This document shows positions 40,961-49,623 of a stretch of 64,000 nt of DNA, piece by piece. The notes beneath the pieces were generated by a model. The model was not told where the DNA came from and made no database searches. It saw only the letters and a list, made by a program, of their open reading frames with translations. A program made the translations under genes and the position numbers. Source of the stretch: DASYVD01 sp050693035 (GTDB taxonomy: Bacteria; Actinomycetota; UBA4738; CALAEC01); the NCBI GenBank assembly GCA_050693035.1, contig JBOGWB010000076.1, positions 1 through 64,000 of the forward strand, given 5' to 3'. Positions within the stretch are counted from its first letter, which is position 1. Each line of letters opens with the position of its first letter.

Positions 40961-41881
40961 CCTCTCGACGACCTGCAGCGACCACGGCTCGTATCCGCCC
41001 GAATCGCTCGGCTTGTACTGCCCGAACGCCGGCAGACCGTTCGCCGTGGTGGGGATCAAGCGCGAGCCGCGACAGCCGATCCCGGGCCCGAGGCACCACC
41101 GGCGGATGTCCTCGTGGGTCTGGAGCCACAGCTCGTAGGGTGGCATCGACCACGTGGCATCCTCATGGAGGAGCGAGGTCAGAGAGTCGAGGTCGTACCG
41201 CTCGAAGGCATCCACGTAGCGGGCCAGGAGCGCCCGCTGCTCTTCGTCCATCGTCTGGGACGGGTCCGTGGCGGCGACGTCGCGGGCCGCGAGGGTCGAG
41301 TGGGCTCGTTGGAGCAGGCTATTGACCGACGCGACGGTCGTGTCGAGCAGCTCCGCCACCTCGGCCGCCTTCCAGCGCAGGACATCTCTCAGAATGAGCA
41401 CCGCTCGCTGTCTGGGCGGCAGGTGCTGGAGCGCGGCGATGAATGCAAGACGGACGGTCTCGCGCGAGATAGCCAGCTCGGCTGGGTCGGCATCCGGCGG
41501 CAGGACTCGGCTGTCGGGGATCGGCTGGATCCAGGTGGCCTCCGGTAGCCCTTCGCCAAGGGGTGCATCGGCCGTCTTCGGAGGACCAAGATCCATGGGG
41601 CGGGCGCGACGCTCTCTGCCGTCCAGCATGTCGAGGCATACGTTGGTCGCGATCCGGTAGAGCCACGAGCGCAGCGAGGCCCGGCCTTCGAACCGATCGA
41701 AGCTCCGCCACGCGCGCAGGAGGGTCTCCTGCACGGCGTCCTCCGCTTCGAACGCCGAGCCCAGCATCCGGTAGCAGTGCGCGGTCAGCGCCACACGATG
41801 CTGCTCCAGCAGATGCTCCAGTTGACCAGACCCGCGCGTTGCGGTGCTCTGGGCCACGTCGTCTGTGGTCGCCTCAGTCAT
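40871..41881 (-). CDS. ECF sigma factor with SnoaL-like C-terminal domain
   Basis: 336 aa. Sigma-70 region 2 (LTAHCYRMLGSAFEAEDAVQ, ETLLRAWRSFDRFEGRASLR, SWLYRIATNVCLDMLDGRER) and region 4 (LPPRQRAVLILRDVLRWKAA, EVAELLDTTVASVNSLLQRA). The last 130 residues are a SnoaL/NTF2-like domain (ALLARYVDAFERYDLDSLTS, ATWSMPPYELW), as in the SigG/SigJ-type ECF groups of actinobacteria, where it replaces a separate anti-sigma factor. ATG start. Its own regulon is unknown. Confidence 0.87.
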   Translation of the reverse strand: MTEATTDDVAQSTATRGSGQLEHLLEQHRVALTAHCYRMLGSAFEAEDAVQETLLRAWRSFDRFEGRASLRSWLYRIATNVCLDMLDGRERRARPMDLGPPKTADAPLGEGLPEATWIQPIPDSRVLPPDADPAELAISRETVRLAFIAALQHLPPRQRAVLILRDVLRWKAAEVAELLDTTVASVNSLLQRAHSTLAARDVAATDPSQTMDEEQRALLARYVDAFERYDLDSLTSLLHEDATWSMPPYELWLQTHEDIRRWCLGPGIGCRGSRLIPTTANGLPAFGQYKPSDSGGYEPWSLQVVERSAGLISGITFFLDTDRLFPLFGLPPRLDR

Positions 41882-42172
41882 GCTGGGGGCGCTCCTCCCC
41901 GCCCAGGTGCCAACCCGATGAATCCTACACGAGGGGCTAGGGTACGCGGCTGACCACGGCGGGCATACCTGGCGGTCCTTGTCCTGGTCCTGCTGCGCCG
42001 AATACGAACTGGTTCCGATTCCGAAGATCGATCGGACCTCGAGCCCGACGGAGCGGCTCCGAGAGGCGCTGCCGTCGGCAAGGTCCCGGACGCCACCACT
42101 CTGGAGCCATGAGAGCGCAGCGCTCCTGGGAGATCCGATCCCCTAGCGGAACGCGATCTGGTGTCCCCAGCC
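41882..42172. other. Intergenic region between stressosome operon and sigma gene
   Basis: About 290 nt without a supported gene. It should carry the reverse-strand promoter of the ECF sigma gene (TAGGAT-like hexamer near 41918-41923 complement is a weak candidate) and the end of the rsb operon transcript. No hairpin with T-run was found. Confidence 0.35.
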
Positions 42173-43807
42173 TCAGCCTGAGACGTCGCCGAGCCGGATC
42201 GCCACCAGGGCCACATCGTCGTGGGCAGTCGATCCCACCATCTGCTCGAGGATGCGATCGCAGAGGCCGTCGGGGTCATCTCGGCTCGTTCCGACACTCT
42301 TCTGCAGCCGACTGAGGCCCTCGTCGATCCCCTCCCGTGTTTCCACCAGCCCGTCCGTATACAGGATGAGGACGGAACCGGGTTCCACATTTTCGGTGAT
42401 CGGTTGGTACTTGGCCCCGGCGACCACCCCGAGAGGGACACCCAGGCCGCCCTCCAGATACCTCGGTTCTCCCCGCGGAGGAACGAGGAGCGGCGGAGGG
42501 TGGCCCGCCCTCACCATTCGTAGGTCCCGTGCGGCTGGGTCGAGGATCAAATAGAGCATGGTCGAGAAGTGGCCCAGTCTCATCGCCTGGATCAGCGCGT
42601 CCGTTCGGTCGACCACGATCTCCGGGGCTTCCCCCGCCAGGGCGTAGGCTCGGAAGGCCATCCGTACCTGCCCCATGACGGAAGCGGCGTCGGCACCGCG
42701 ACCGAGCACATCCCCGACGGCGACAGCGACCCGTTCATCCGGGAGAGGGAACACGTCATACCAATCCCCGCCGACGTTGACGCCGACACCGCCCGGAAGG
42801 TACCGGGCGGCCACCGTCACCCCGGGGATTTCCGGCAACCTCTCGGGCAACAGGCGACGCTGGAGCGTCTGGGCAACCTCATGCTCCAAACGGGCCACCT
42901 CGGTCGCCTCCCAGAATCCCCGTTGCACCATCTCGAAGGCCGACAGACTCTCCAGGAAGAACTGCGTGGCCGCATCGGTCACTCTTCCGATCTCTTCGGT
43001 TTCCTTCCCTCGTGAAATCAGCGACGCCCCCAGAACCGCATGGTGGATCGTCGCAATCTCGAGCACGCTCAGTTGCTCTTTTACGGCCTCCCGGCCCAGC
43101 TCGTACGCGAGACGCAGGGCGAATTCCCCTCCGTTGGCCAGGTACTGTTCGAAAGCGACCGAGTACGAATCCTGAAATCGGCTGAGGCTCGCCCTCGCAG
43201 CGTCCCCTCCCAGATAGCGAACCACGACGACCAGCGCATCATCGGTCCCCTTGTCCTCCACCTCGAGGATGCGCTCGGCGATCTCCTTCGGCGTGCGCGA
43301 CAGATCCCTGGGATCGGCGAAGCCACCCCGGATCCCGTCGGTGGCCAGGATCAGAACGTCGCCACGTCGAACGGGGAGCGTGACCGAGCGGAGCGCCGGC
43401 AGACGATAACCGACGATGCCTGCCTGAGGGACCATGGACTCGTGATGGATCCCCCCTTCGTCGGAGCGCCGGATAAGCCTTCCCTCGACGTTGCCCACCC
43501 CAAGCCAGGTCATGGTGTCTTCCGTCGCGTCGAAACAGGCAACGGTCATGACCACGCCACGGCTGCGTTTGAGGCCTTGGTGGCAACGCTCGATGAGGCG
43601 GTGGGCGGGTTCGCCGGCTGAGCCCCGGAGGATCTGCTCGGCCGCGCTGGCCGCTCGAGCCGCCTCGGGCCCATGGCCGAGCCCATCAACGGCGGCCGCC
43701 ATGGCTCCGTTGGGGAAAGACCAGACCACGGCGACATCTCCGGATTCAGCTTCTCCCGGCATCGCCCGCGTTGCTGCATTCCATTCCAGGAGTGGAGGAT
43801 CACCCAC
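42173..43807 (-). CDS. Fused RsbX-like and RsbU-like phosphatase
   Basis: 544 aa from GTG 43807 (GGAGAGG upstream), overlapping rsbT by 8 nt. Three parts are visible. Residues 1-200 are a compact RsbX-type PP2C (SGDVAVVWSFPNGAMAAAVD, GLGHGPEAARAA, LATDGIRGGF, DDALVVVVRYLGG). Residues about 205-310 are an RsbU N-terminal domain (FEQYLANGGEFALRLAYELG, REAVKEQLSVLEIATIHHAV, FFLESLSAFEMVQRGF). Residues about 315-544 are an RsbU-type SpoIIE phosphatase (VGGDWYDVFPLPDE, VGDVLGRGADAA, LYTDGLVETREG, AHDDVALVAIRLGD). In Bacillus RsbX resets RsbR/RsbS and RsbU activates RsbV; here both activities sit on one chain. Confidence 0.85.
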   Translation of the reverse strand: MGDPPLLEWNAATRAMPGEAESGDVAVVWSFPNGAMAAAVDGLGHGPEAARAASAAEQILRGSAGEPAHRLIERCHQGLKRSRGVVMTVACFDATEDTMTWLGVGNVEGRLIRRSDEGGIHHESMVPQAGIVGYRLPALRSVTLPVRRGDVLILATDGIRGGFADPRDLSRTPKEIAERILEVEDKGTDDALVVVVRYLGGDAARASLSRFQDSYSVAFEQYLANGGEFALRLAYELGREAVKEQLSVLEIATIHHAVLGASLISRGKETEEIGRVTDAATQFFLESLSAFEMVQRGFWEATEVARLEHEVAQTLQRRLLPERLPEIPGVTVAARYLPGGVGVNVGGDWYDVFPLPDERVAVAVGDVLGRGADAASVMGQVRMAFRAYALAGEAPEIVVDRTDALIQAMRLGHFSTMLYLILDPAARDLRMVRAGHPPPLLVPPRGEPRYLEGGLGVPLGVVAGAKYQPITENVEPGSVLILYTDGLVETREGIDEGLSRLQKSVGTSRDDPDGLCDRILEQMVGSTAHDDVALVAIRLGDVSG

Positions 43808-44213
43808 GAGCGCGGCCTCTCCACTTCTTGATCACAACCTGCGTCCCCCTGCCCGCCTCGGAGTGAATCTCGAACTCGTCCATGAGCCGTCTGGTGCCGG
43901 GCAGACCCATGCCCAAACCTCGGCCGGTGGTGAATCCCTCATTGGTGGCCTCATCGATGTCGACGATCCCAGGCCCCTCGTCACGAGCGACGACCACGAT
44001 GCCGTCTCTCCCGTTCTCGAAGACGTGGCTGAGTACTATCTCCCCGGCGCCCGCGTACGCGAGGATGTTCCGGGCCAGCTCCGAGATAGCCGTTGCAATG
44101 AGCGTCGCGTCGGTCACCGAGAAGCCCAGCTGCCCCGCGAGCTCACGCCCCTTCTGCCGAGCTACGACCAGATCCGAATCGGACCCAACGGAGATGCGGT
44201 CTTCATCTGCCAC
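43800..44213 (-). CDS. rsbT: Switch kinase RsbT
   Basis: 137 aa from GTG 44213 (AAGGAGA 9 nt upstream). GHKL ATPase with LIATAISELARNILAYAGAG (N-box), VARDEGPGIVDIDEA (G1) and TTGRGLGMGLPGTRRLMDEF (G2). RsbT phosphorylates RsbS and RsbR and, once released from the stressosome, binds the RsbU N-terminal domain to switch it on. It overlaps rsbS by 11 nt and the phosphatase gene by 8 nt. Confidence 0.92.
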   Translation of the reverse strand: MADEDRISVGSDSDLVVARQKGRELAGQLGFSVTDATLIATAISELARNILAYAGAGEIVLSHVFENGRDGIVVVARDEGPGIVDIDEATNEGFTTGRGLGMGLPGTRRLMDEFEIHSEAGRGTQVVIKKWRGRARG

Positions 44214-44577
44214 TGTCGCCGGTCTCCTTGCCCCGTCGGGCCAGGAAGGCGAGGCCTTCCTCCAAGTCGAGGGCGGTGCGCACCCCTTCGAGGGTGAGAC
44301 CCATCTGAACGATCGCGAAAGCGACCTCCGGCCGGATCCCCACGATGACAGCGTTCGCTCCCCTGAGCTTGGCCGTGATAGCCATGGCGTGAAGGGCTCT
44401 CGACACGAAGGAGTCGATGACATCGAGGCCGCTGACGTCGAGGATCACCCCTCGAGAGCGGAACCTCCCCACCTGCTCGGCGATGTCATCCTGTAGCTGA
44501 ATGACCTCGCCGTCGGTGAGGGCGGACTGGATGCTGGCGATCAGGTACTCGCCTTGCTTCAGGATAGAAGCCGGCAT
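44203..44577 (-). CDS. rsbS: Stressosome scaffold protein RsbS
   Basis: 124 aa, a single STAS domain: LKQGEYLIASIQSALTDGEV, GVILDVSGLDVIDSFVSRAL with the phosphorylatable Ser in VIDSF, and IRPEVAFAIVQMGLTLEGV. RsbS forms the stressosome core with RsbR and holds RsbT. The last residues overlap the rsbT start; it begins 15 nt after the rsbR stop. Confidence 0.92.
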   Translation of the reverse strand: MPASILKQGEYLIASIQSALTDGEVIQLQDDIAEQVGRFRSRGVILDVSGLDVIDSFVSRALHAMAITAKLRGANAVIVGIRPEVAFAIVQMGLTLEGVRTALDLEEGLAFLARRGKETGDSGR

Positions 44578-44592
44578 CCGCGAGACCCTGCC

Positions 44593-45492
44593 TTACCGCT
44601 CGTGCTCGCGCGGCGATTCCGCGGTACCCGCCTCGTGGCCCAGCAGCCGCTCGGCCTCCTCGATGCCGCCCTGCAGGTCCCCAACGGTCTGGATGATGCC
44701 GAGCTCCACACCGAGGTCGACGAGCGTTTGGGCGATCCCCGAAGAGAGTCCGGTGATGATGACGTCCGCGCCCATGAGGCGGGATGCGTTGACCGTCTGA
44801 ACGAGGTGGTTGGCAACGGTGAGATCGATGGCGGGCACACCGGTGATGTCCACCACCACCACTCTGGCCCGGTTGGTTCGGATGGCGGCAAGCAGTTGCT
44901 CCGTCAGCTGGCGGGCGCGAAGCGAGTCGAGAACGCCGATGATCGGCAGGATGAGCAGTCGCTCGCGCACCTGAAGAACAGGGGTGGAGAGCTCGCGGAT
45001 GGCTTCCTGCTGCTGTCGGATGACCCGCTCGCGCTCCTCGACGAAGCTCACGCCCACCGTCACCGCGATCCGGTTCGCGGCCGGCTCGTAGGCATCGAGG
45101 ATCCGAAGCAGCTGATTGTGATCGGCCTGGTACTTCTCGATGAGCGAGCGAGCCAGGACGTCTCGCAGGAGGAGAACGATGCCCAGTACCTCGTGCGTCT
45201 CGACGCCCCGGGGGATGATCCGCTCGGACAGGTCGCGTGCGTAGGCCTGCAGCCGCTCCACGCTTCCGGTCTCCAGCGTGTCCACGTAGTTGTCGTAGAC
45301 CGCGGTGACCTCGGAGAAGATCTCCTCGGCGGTCATCGCCCTCAGGAGCTGGGCATCGGTGATGCGCCTGACCCATTCCTCGCGCAGGTCGGCCCGGGTC
45401 TCCCGGAGGTGCGAGACGAGCTCGCGTAGAAGCGAGATCTCGGTTTCCGGGGCTTGAGTCAACGGCACCCCTGCGGTTTCCGGCTGCTCCAT
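44593..45492 (-). CDS. rsbR: Stressosome sensor RsbR
   Basis: 299 aa from ATG 45492 (GGAGGGG 6 nt upstream; the frame runs on to 45561 without support). The N-terminal 150 residues are an RsbR globin-like/RsbRD sensor (LREEWVRRITDAQLLRAMTA, IPRGVETHEVLGIVLLLRDV). The C-terminal STAS domain has the regulatory threonines in ELSTPVLQVRERLLILPIIG and VVVVDITGVPAIDLTVANHL. The sensor helices project from the stressosome and set RsbT release. It leads the operon rsbR-rsbS-rsbT-rsbXU. TACACT near 45545-45550 (complement) is a possible -10. Confidence 0.9.
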   Translation of the reverse strand: MEQPETAGVPLTQAPETEISLLRELVSHLRETRADLREEWVRRITDAQLLRAMTAEEIFSEVTAVYDNYVDTLETGSVERLQAYARDLSERIIPRGVETHEVLGIVLLLRDVLARSLIEKYQADHNQLLRILDAYEPAANRIAVTVGVSFVEERERVIRQQQEAIRELSTPVLQVRERLLILPIIGVLDSLRARQLTEQLLAAIRTNRARVVVVDITGVPAIDLTVANHLVQTVNASRLMGADVIITGLSSGIAQTLVDLGVELGIIQTVGDLQGGIEEAERLLGHEAGTAESPREHER

Positions 45493-45600
45493 GCTGTCCC
45501 CCTCCAGGCTAGCCAGGGCTTCGAAAGGGCAACTTTGGACGAAGAGTGTACCTCCGGGCAAGGCCCTCCCGCACCGCCAGAGCCCGGTGAGGCCCGAGGG

Positions 45601-46017
45601 CTAGATCCCGCTCGTTCCCTCCAGGAACGAGAGCATCACCCGCCGCTCGTTGTTCTGTCGGTTGGGGTCCACCAGGACCACCCGCTGCCACGTCCCCAGG
45701 GCCGGCCGGCCCGCGCGTACGGGCAGCACCACTGAAGGGGAGACGAATACGGGCAGGAGATGGTCCCCTCCGTGTCCGGGCGGGCCGTGACGGTGCACGT
45801 ACCGGTCGTCGCGCGGGAGAAGCCGTCGCACCGTCTCCTCGAGGTCGGGCTCGGACCCGGAGCCGGTCTCCATCACCGCGACCCCGGCGGTTGCGTGAGG
45901 GACGAACACGTGGAGGAGACCGTCACTCTCGGCCTCTCCGGCGAACGCCTCGACCCGGTCGGTGATATCGGTGACGAACCGGTCGGTGGTGTCCACCGCG
46001 AACTCCGTCGTCCGCAT
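45601..46017 (-). CDS. YjbQ family protein (UPF0047)
   Basis: 138 aa. Family marks: LHVFVPHATAGVAVMETGSG, HRHGPPGHGGDHLLPVFVSP and GRPALGTWQRVVLVDPNRQN. The conserved His residues make a metal-like site; some members show weak thiamine-phosphate synthase activity, but the physiological role is unsettled. It follows the thioredoxin-TPR gene by 6 nt, at the end of a three-gene reverse operon. Confidence 0.88.
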   Translation of the reverse strand: MRTTEFAVDTTDRFVTDITDRVEAFAGEAESDGLLHVFVPHATAGVAVMETGSGSEPDLEETVRRLLPRDDRYVHRHGPPGHGGDHLLPVFVSPSVVLPVRAGRPALGTWQRVVLVDPNRQNNERRVMLSFLEGTSGI

Positions 46018-46023
46018 GGTCCG

Positions 46024-46860
46024 TCAGAACAGCGCGCTGGCCAGGCGGGGCCGGAATTCCCGCGTGAGCGGGTGGTCCTCTCCCAAGGCCTCGAACATCC
46101 GCACCATGAGGTCTCGGGCCCGGTCGCGCTCATCCCCACCCAGCTGGACCAGGCGCAGGGCCCGCTCCAGGGCGTCGCGATGCTCCCCCGCCCCCGCCTC
46201 CGCCGTGGCCAGTGCGAAGGCGGCCTCCTGGTCGCCCGCCTCCGCCCTGACCCGGAGGGCCTCGCGATCGTCTTCGCCCCGCGCCGCCGAGCGCAGCTCC
46301 AGCGCCGCGTCCAGCTGCCGGACGCCCTCGGTCGCCGGAAGCTGCGCGAGCAGCCCCCGCGCCTCCTCGTCCTCCCCCCGCATGCCGAGCAGCGCGGCCA
46401 GTCCCAGCTTCGAAGGCTGGTGGGCGGGGTCCTTCGCCAGAGCCTCCCGGTAACGGGCCTCCGCCTCCACCAAATCACCCAACTCCCGGGCCCGCTCAGC
46501 CTGAGCGGCGAGCTCGTCTGCCGCGGAGGGCAAGAGCTCGTCGACGAACCGGCGCAACACCTCTGCTGGCTGCACCCCCACGAACTCGGCGACCACCTCC
46601 CCGTCGCGAAACGCCTTCACCGCGGGGATGCCCTGGATCCCGAACAGCGCGCTCAACCCGGGGTTCGCGTCGACGTCCACCTTGGCCAGCACGAACCGCC
46701 CCTCTCCCTCCGCGGCCAGCCGCTCGAGCATCGGGCTCAGCACGAGGCAGGGCCGGCACCAAGCGGCCCAGAAGTCCACGAGCACCGGGACGTCGTGGGA
46801 CGCCCGGAGGACCTGCTCCTCGAAGTCGCCCTCGCCGACATCGATCACCGTCGCGGCCAC
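46024..46860 (-). CDS. Thioredoxin-TPR protein (CnoX/YbbN-like)
   Basis: 278 aa, GTG start. Residues 1-110 are a thioredoxin fold with the active-site-like CxxC in FWAAWCRPCLVLSPML, cis-Pro in GIQGIPAVKAFRDGEVV. The remaining part has TPR-like helices (ELGDLVEAEARYREALAKDP, DALERALRLVQLGGDERDRA). CnoX/YbbN proteins are redox chaperones that hand substrates to GroEL in other bacteria; a groEL gene lies at 56-58 kb, but the two are not linked here. Confidence 0.87.
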   Translation of the reverse strand: MAATVIDVGEGDFEEQVLRASHDVPVLVDFWAAWCRPCLVLSPMLERLAAEGEGRFVLAKVDVDANPGLSALFGIQGIPAVKAFRDGEVVAEFVGVQPAEVLRRFVDELLPSAADELAAQAERARELGDLVEAEARYREALAKDPAHQPSKLGLAALLGMRGEDEEARGLLAQLPATEGVRQLDAALELRSAARGEDDREALRVRAEAGDQEAAFALATAEAGAGEHRDALERALRLVQLGGDERDRARDLMVRMFEALGEDHPLTREFRPRLASALF

Positions 46861-46869
46861 ACCGACCCC

Positions 46870-47517
46870 CTACCCCTCGGCCGGCGTCAGCCGCACGGTG
46901 ATCTTCCCGGCTCGTGCGGTGAGCGAGCCGCCGAATCGCTCCGCCACCCGTCGGGCCAGGTAGAACTCCAGCCCGGACAGGCGGACCCTACCGTCCGTGG
47001 AGAATGTGATGGTCACCGGGGACCCCTGCCGCAGCCGGACGCGGACGCCCTTCACGGGGTCGGCGGCGGCAGTGACCGTCAGCAGCTCCTCGAACGCCCG
47101 AACCAGCCATCGTTCGGATCCCCTCACCGGGACCGGCCTTCCCTCACCAGCTCCGGCCGCAGCGACCCGGGCCCCCGGGGCGGCTTCCTCCAGTCGCCGG
47201 ACGGCCTCCCGGAGTGCGGCCGCCGCGTCGGCGATGTCGCCGGCTCCGGCGCGCGCGAGGCTCCGCACCTCTCGCAGGTGGTCCATCCCCTCCGAAAGAC
47301 GGGCGCTCTGGTCCGCGATGACCTGGAGGAACCACCTGCGCTGCTCCTCGGGCAGGTCTCGCTCGAGCAGGGTCGTGGCGTAGCCGTGCAGGAGGGCCAG
47401 GGGAGTCTTCAGCTCGTGGACGACGTGGCTCCAAAACTCTCCCTCCACCTCTTCGAGCAGCCGCTCGCGTTCGTCGGCGGAAGACCGTCCGACCTGCTGG
47501 GAACTCCTGGAAGGCAT
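46870..47517 (-). CDS. Histidine kinase-like protein with degenerate ATPase domain
   Basis: 215 aa from ATG 47517. The dimerisation/phosphoacceptor helix is intact (FWSHVVHELKTPLALLHGYA, His in HELKTP). The following domain keeps the fold outline but not the ATP site: the N-box reads RAFEELLTVTAAADPVKG (Asn missing) and no DxGxG or GxGLG box is seen. It cannot be an ordinary kinase and may act as a phosphatase, a scaffold or a target of another kinase. It is divergent from the NarL-type regulator, with 75 nt between them. Confidence 0.75.
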   Translation of the reverse strand: MPSRSSQQVGRSSADERERLLEEVEGEFWSHVVHELKTPLALLHGYATTLLERDLPEEQRRWFLQVIADQSARLSEGMDHLREVRSLARAGAGDIADAAAALREAVRRLEEAAPGARVAAAGAGEGRPVPVRGSERWLVRAFEELLTVTAAADPVKGVRVRLRQGSPVTITFSTDGRVRLSGLEFYLARRVAERFGGSLTARAGKITVRLTPAEG

Positions 47518-47592
47518 GGTTGAATTAACGCATCTATCGTAGCCGCTCGCCCGGGAACGGCCCGGCGTCGCGGCCCCTCTTTCGGGGGGAGG

Positions 47593-48255
47593 ATGGCGGA
47601 AGAACCCCTTCGGCTGTTCGTCGTGGACGACCACGCGGTCATCCGCGACGGCATCCGGCTGATCTGCGATCAGACCTCCGATGTGGAGTTCGCCGGCGGC
47701 GCCTCCTCGGAGGAGGAGGCCCTGGACGGCATCCAGCGAGGCCGTCCGGACGTGGTCCTGGTGGACCTCCACGTTCCTCCGGGCTCGGGGATCGACCTCA
47801 TCCGGGCCATCCAACAGCGCTGGCCGGGGATCAAGAGCGTGGTTCTCACGGTCGAGCGCGACGAGAACCAGGTCCTGGAAGCGATGAACGCGGGGGCGAA
47901 CGGGTACGTGACCAAGGAGACCAGCCTCCACGACATCGTGGACGCGGTCCGGCGAGCAGCGGCGGGCGAAACCGTCGTCGAGGGGCTGGCCACCGGCCGC
48001 ATCCTCCAGCGATTCGTGACCTTCGCCAAAGAGGCCGAGCGGTCGGCCCGTCTCCTCTCCGACCTCACCCCTCGTGAGCGACAGGTCCTGGCGGCCCTGG
48101 CGGCGGGCCAGACGAACCAGCAGATCGGGTCGAGGCTCGGCATCAGCAGCCGGACCGTCGCTTCCCACGTGGCCAGCATCTACCGGAAGCTCCGGGTGTC
48201 GAATCGGGTGGACGCGGCCCGGGAGGCAGTCCGGATCGGCCTGGCGGACTCCTAG
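47593..48255 (+). CDS. NarL/FixJ family response regulator
   Basis: 220 aa. Receiver domain with acidic pair (VVDDHAVIRDGIRLI), phosphoacceptor Asp in VLVDLHVPPGSG, and Lys in GANGYVTKET. The LuxR-type HTH is LTPRERQVLAALAAGQTNQQ and IGSRLGISSRTVASHVASIY. A normal DNA-binding regulator. The neighbouring kinase-like protein is of the HisKA type and degenerate; NarL-type regulators normally pair with HisKA_3 kinases, so the cognate kinase is probably elsewhere. Confidence 0.88.
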   Translation: MAEEPLRLFVVDDHAVIRDGIRLICDQTSDVEFAGGASSEEEALDGIQRGRPDVVLVDLHVPPGSGIDLIRAIQQRWPGIKSVVLTVERDENQVLEAMNAGANGYVTKETSLHDIVDAVRRAAAGETVVEGLATGRILQRFVTFAKEAERSARLLSDLTPRERQVLAALAAGQTNQQIGSRLGISSRTVASHVASIYRKLRVSNRVDAAREAVRIGLADS

Positions 48256-48405
48256 GCCGCCCGCTTCCCCCTCACGGTCAGGTCACCCATGCAGAGGTGG
48301 GGTCCGTACAAGTGCTTAGTTCGACATCGGGCAACCATCCGATGCAGTGTTGGGGCCGTTCTCCCTACTCTCCTGCGTGCAAACCTGGCGCTCCGGAGGC
48401 GCAGC

Positions 48406-49536
48406 TTGCCCAAGATCGCGGTCGCTGAGTCGGCCGTCCCATCCAGCGTGATGGACGGCCTGAGAGAGTTGGGCTACGGGATCTGGTTCCTCCCCCGGGG
48501 GGAAGCCAGCGAGACCCTACGCCTGATCGACGAGTTCCCCCCGGACGTGGTCATCCTGCCCGAGGGGCCCGAGACCGAGCAGGTGGCCGTGGTGGCCCGC
48601 TCCTCTCACCCCGCCCTCCGGGTCCTGGTGGCGGCCGAAGAGCCTCGAGTTCCCTCGGAGATCCCCGGTTGGGCGGATCTGGTGATCGCCTCGGATGCGG
48701 ACCTCACCTTCTGGATGCTGGCCATGATGGCCGTGGCTCCCCTCGATCGGCCGCACGGGGAGATCCCCGCCCGCGGCCGCCAGACCCTGTTCACGATCAT
48801 CGATGCCGCCCACCGGGGGCTGCGCTCCATCGAGCGGGAGGCCCCGGGAAACCGAGTGCTGGGACAGCTCCGGGACCGGCTGGAGCAATCCTTCGAGCTG
48901 CTGCTTCGGATCGTCCTCGACCAGCTCGAGCGGGAGATCGAGGGGTTCGGCGGCCATTCGGCGCGGGCGTCGGAGCTGTCCCGGCGGCTCGCGGTCAAGC
49001 TGCGGCTGTCGCCAGGAGAGGTCGAGGTGGCGGGCACGGCCGGGTTGCTGCACGACGTCGGGATGCACCTGGTCGTGCCGACCGACGCGTTCGGCAGGCC
49101 CGGCGCGCTCAACGTCGCGGAGTGGGAGGTCATCCGGGCACATCCGGCGGCCTCGGCCCTGGCCGTCTCTCCCCTGCGTTCCGCGGCCGCCGCGACCGCC
49201 GCCATCCGGGAGCATCACGAGCGGCTGGACGGAAGCGGATACCCGATGGGCAAGAAGGGCGACGACCTTTCGGTGGCCGGCCGTGTCGTGGCCGTCGCCG
49301 CCACGTACGACGCCCTGGTGCACGCGAGGCCGTATCGGCCCGCGCTCACGACTGATCGGGCCCTGGAGACCCTCACTCGCGAAGCGAAGGACGGGAAGCT
49401 GGATCCCGACGCGATAGACGCCCTGCCCTCGGTCGTTCCGAAGGAGCGGCCGGTGGTCCGGGCGGTACGGCTCGAAGACGTGGCCCGCAACTGGATCGAG
49501 GATGCCGGCTCCGGCGCATCCGGGAGGAGGGCTTGA
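48406..49536 (+). CDS. HD-GYP domain phosphodiesterase
   Basis: 376 aa from TTG 48406, chosen because GGAGG lies 7 nt upstream and homology begins at PKIAVAESAVPSS; ATG 48289 gives an unmatched extension. Residues 1-120 form a receiver-like or sensor domain without a clear phosphoacceptor set. The HD-GYP domain follows with GFGGHSARASELSRRLAVKL, AGLLHDVGMHLVVP and AIREHHERLDGSGYPMGKKG. The HD pair and GYP loop are intact, so c-di-GMP breakdown is likely. The 150-nt gap before it (48256-48405) has TTAGTTCG-like AT-rich DNA that may carry a promoter. Confidence 0.82.
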   Translation: MPKIAVAESAVPSSVMDGLRELGYGIWFLPRGEASETLRLIDEFPPDVVILPEGPETEQVAVVARSSHPALRVLVAAEEPRVPSEIPGWADLVIASDADLTFWMLAMMAVAPLDRPHGEIPARGRQTLFTIIDAAHRGLRSIEREAPGNRVLGQLRDRLEQSFELLLRIVLDQLEREIEGFGGHSARASELSRRLAVKLRLSPGEVEVAGTAGLLHDVGMHLVVPTDAFGRPGALNVAEWEVIRAHPAASALAVSPLRSAAAATAAIREHHERLDGSGYPMGKKGDDLSVAGRVVAVAATYDALVHARPYRPALTTDRALETLTREAKDGKLDPDAIDALPSVVPKERPVVRAVRLEDVARNWIEDAGSGASGRRA

Positions 49537-49623
49537 ACTCGGGGCGCCACTGACCATCGAGGGGCGGCGGAGGCATCGTGGACCATTGGCCACCGCCGGC
49601 CGCTGGACCGAAGGGAGAACGAA

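Noticed and set aside
46870..48255. Kinase-like gene and NarL-type regulator as a matched two-component system
   Set aside because: The kinase-like protein lacks ATP-binding boxes and is of the HisKA type, while NarL-type regulators pair with HisKA_3 kinases; only divergent placement links them.
48289..48405. ATG 48289 as the start of the HD-GYP gene
   Set aside because: The extra 39 residues look non-coding and no ribosome site precedes this ATG, whereas TTG 48406 has GGAGG 7 nt upstream.
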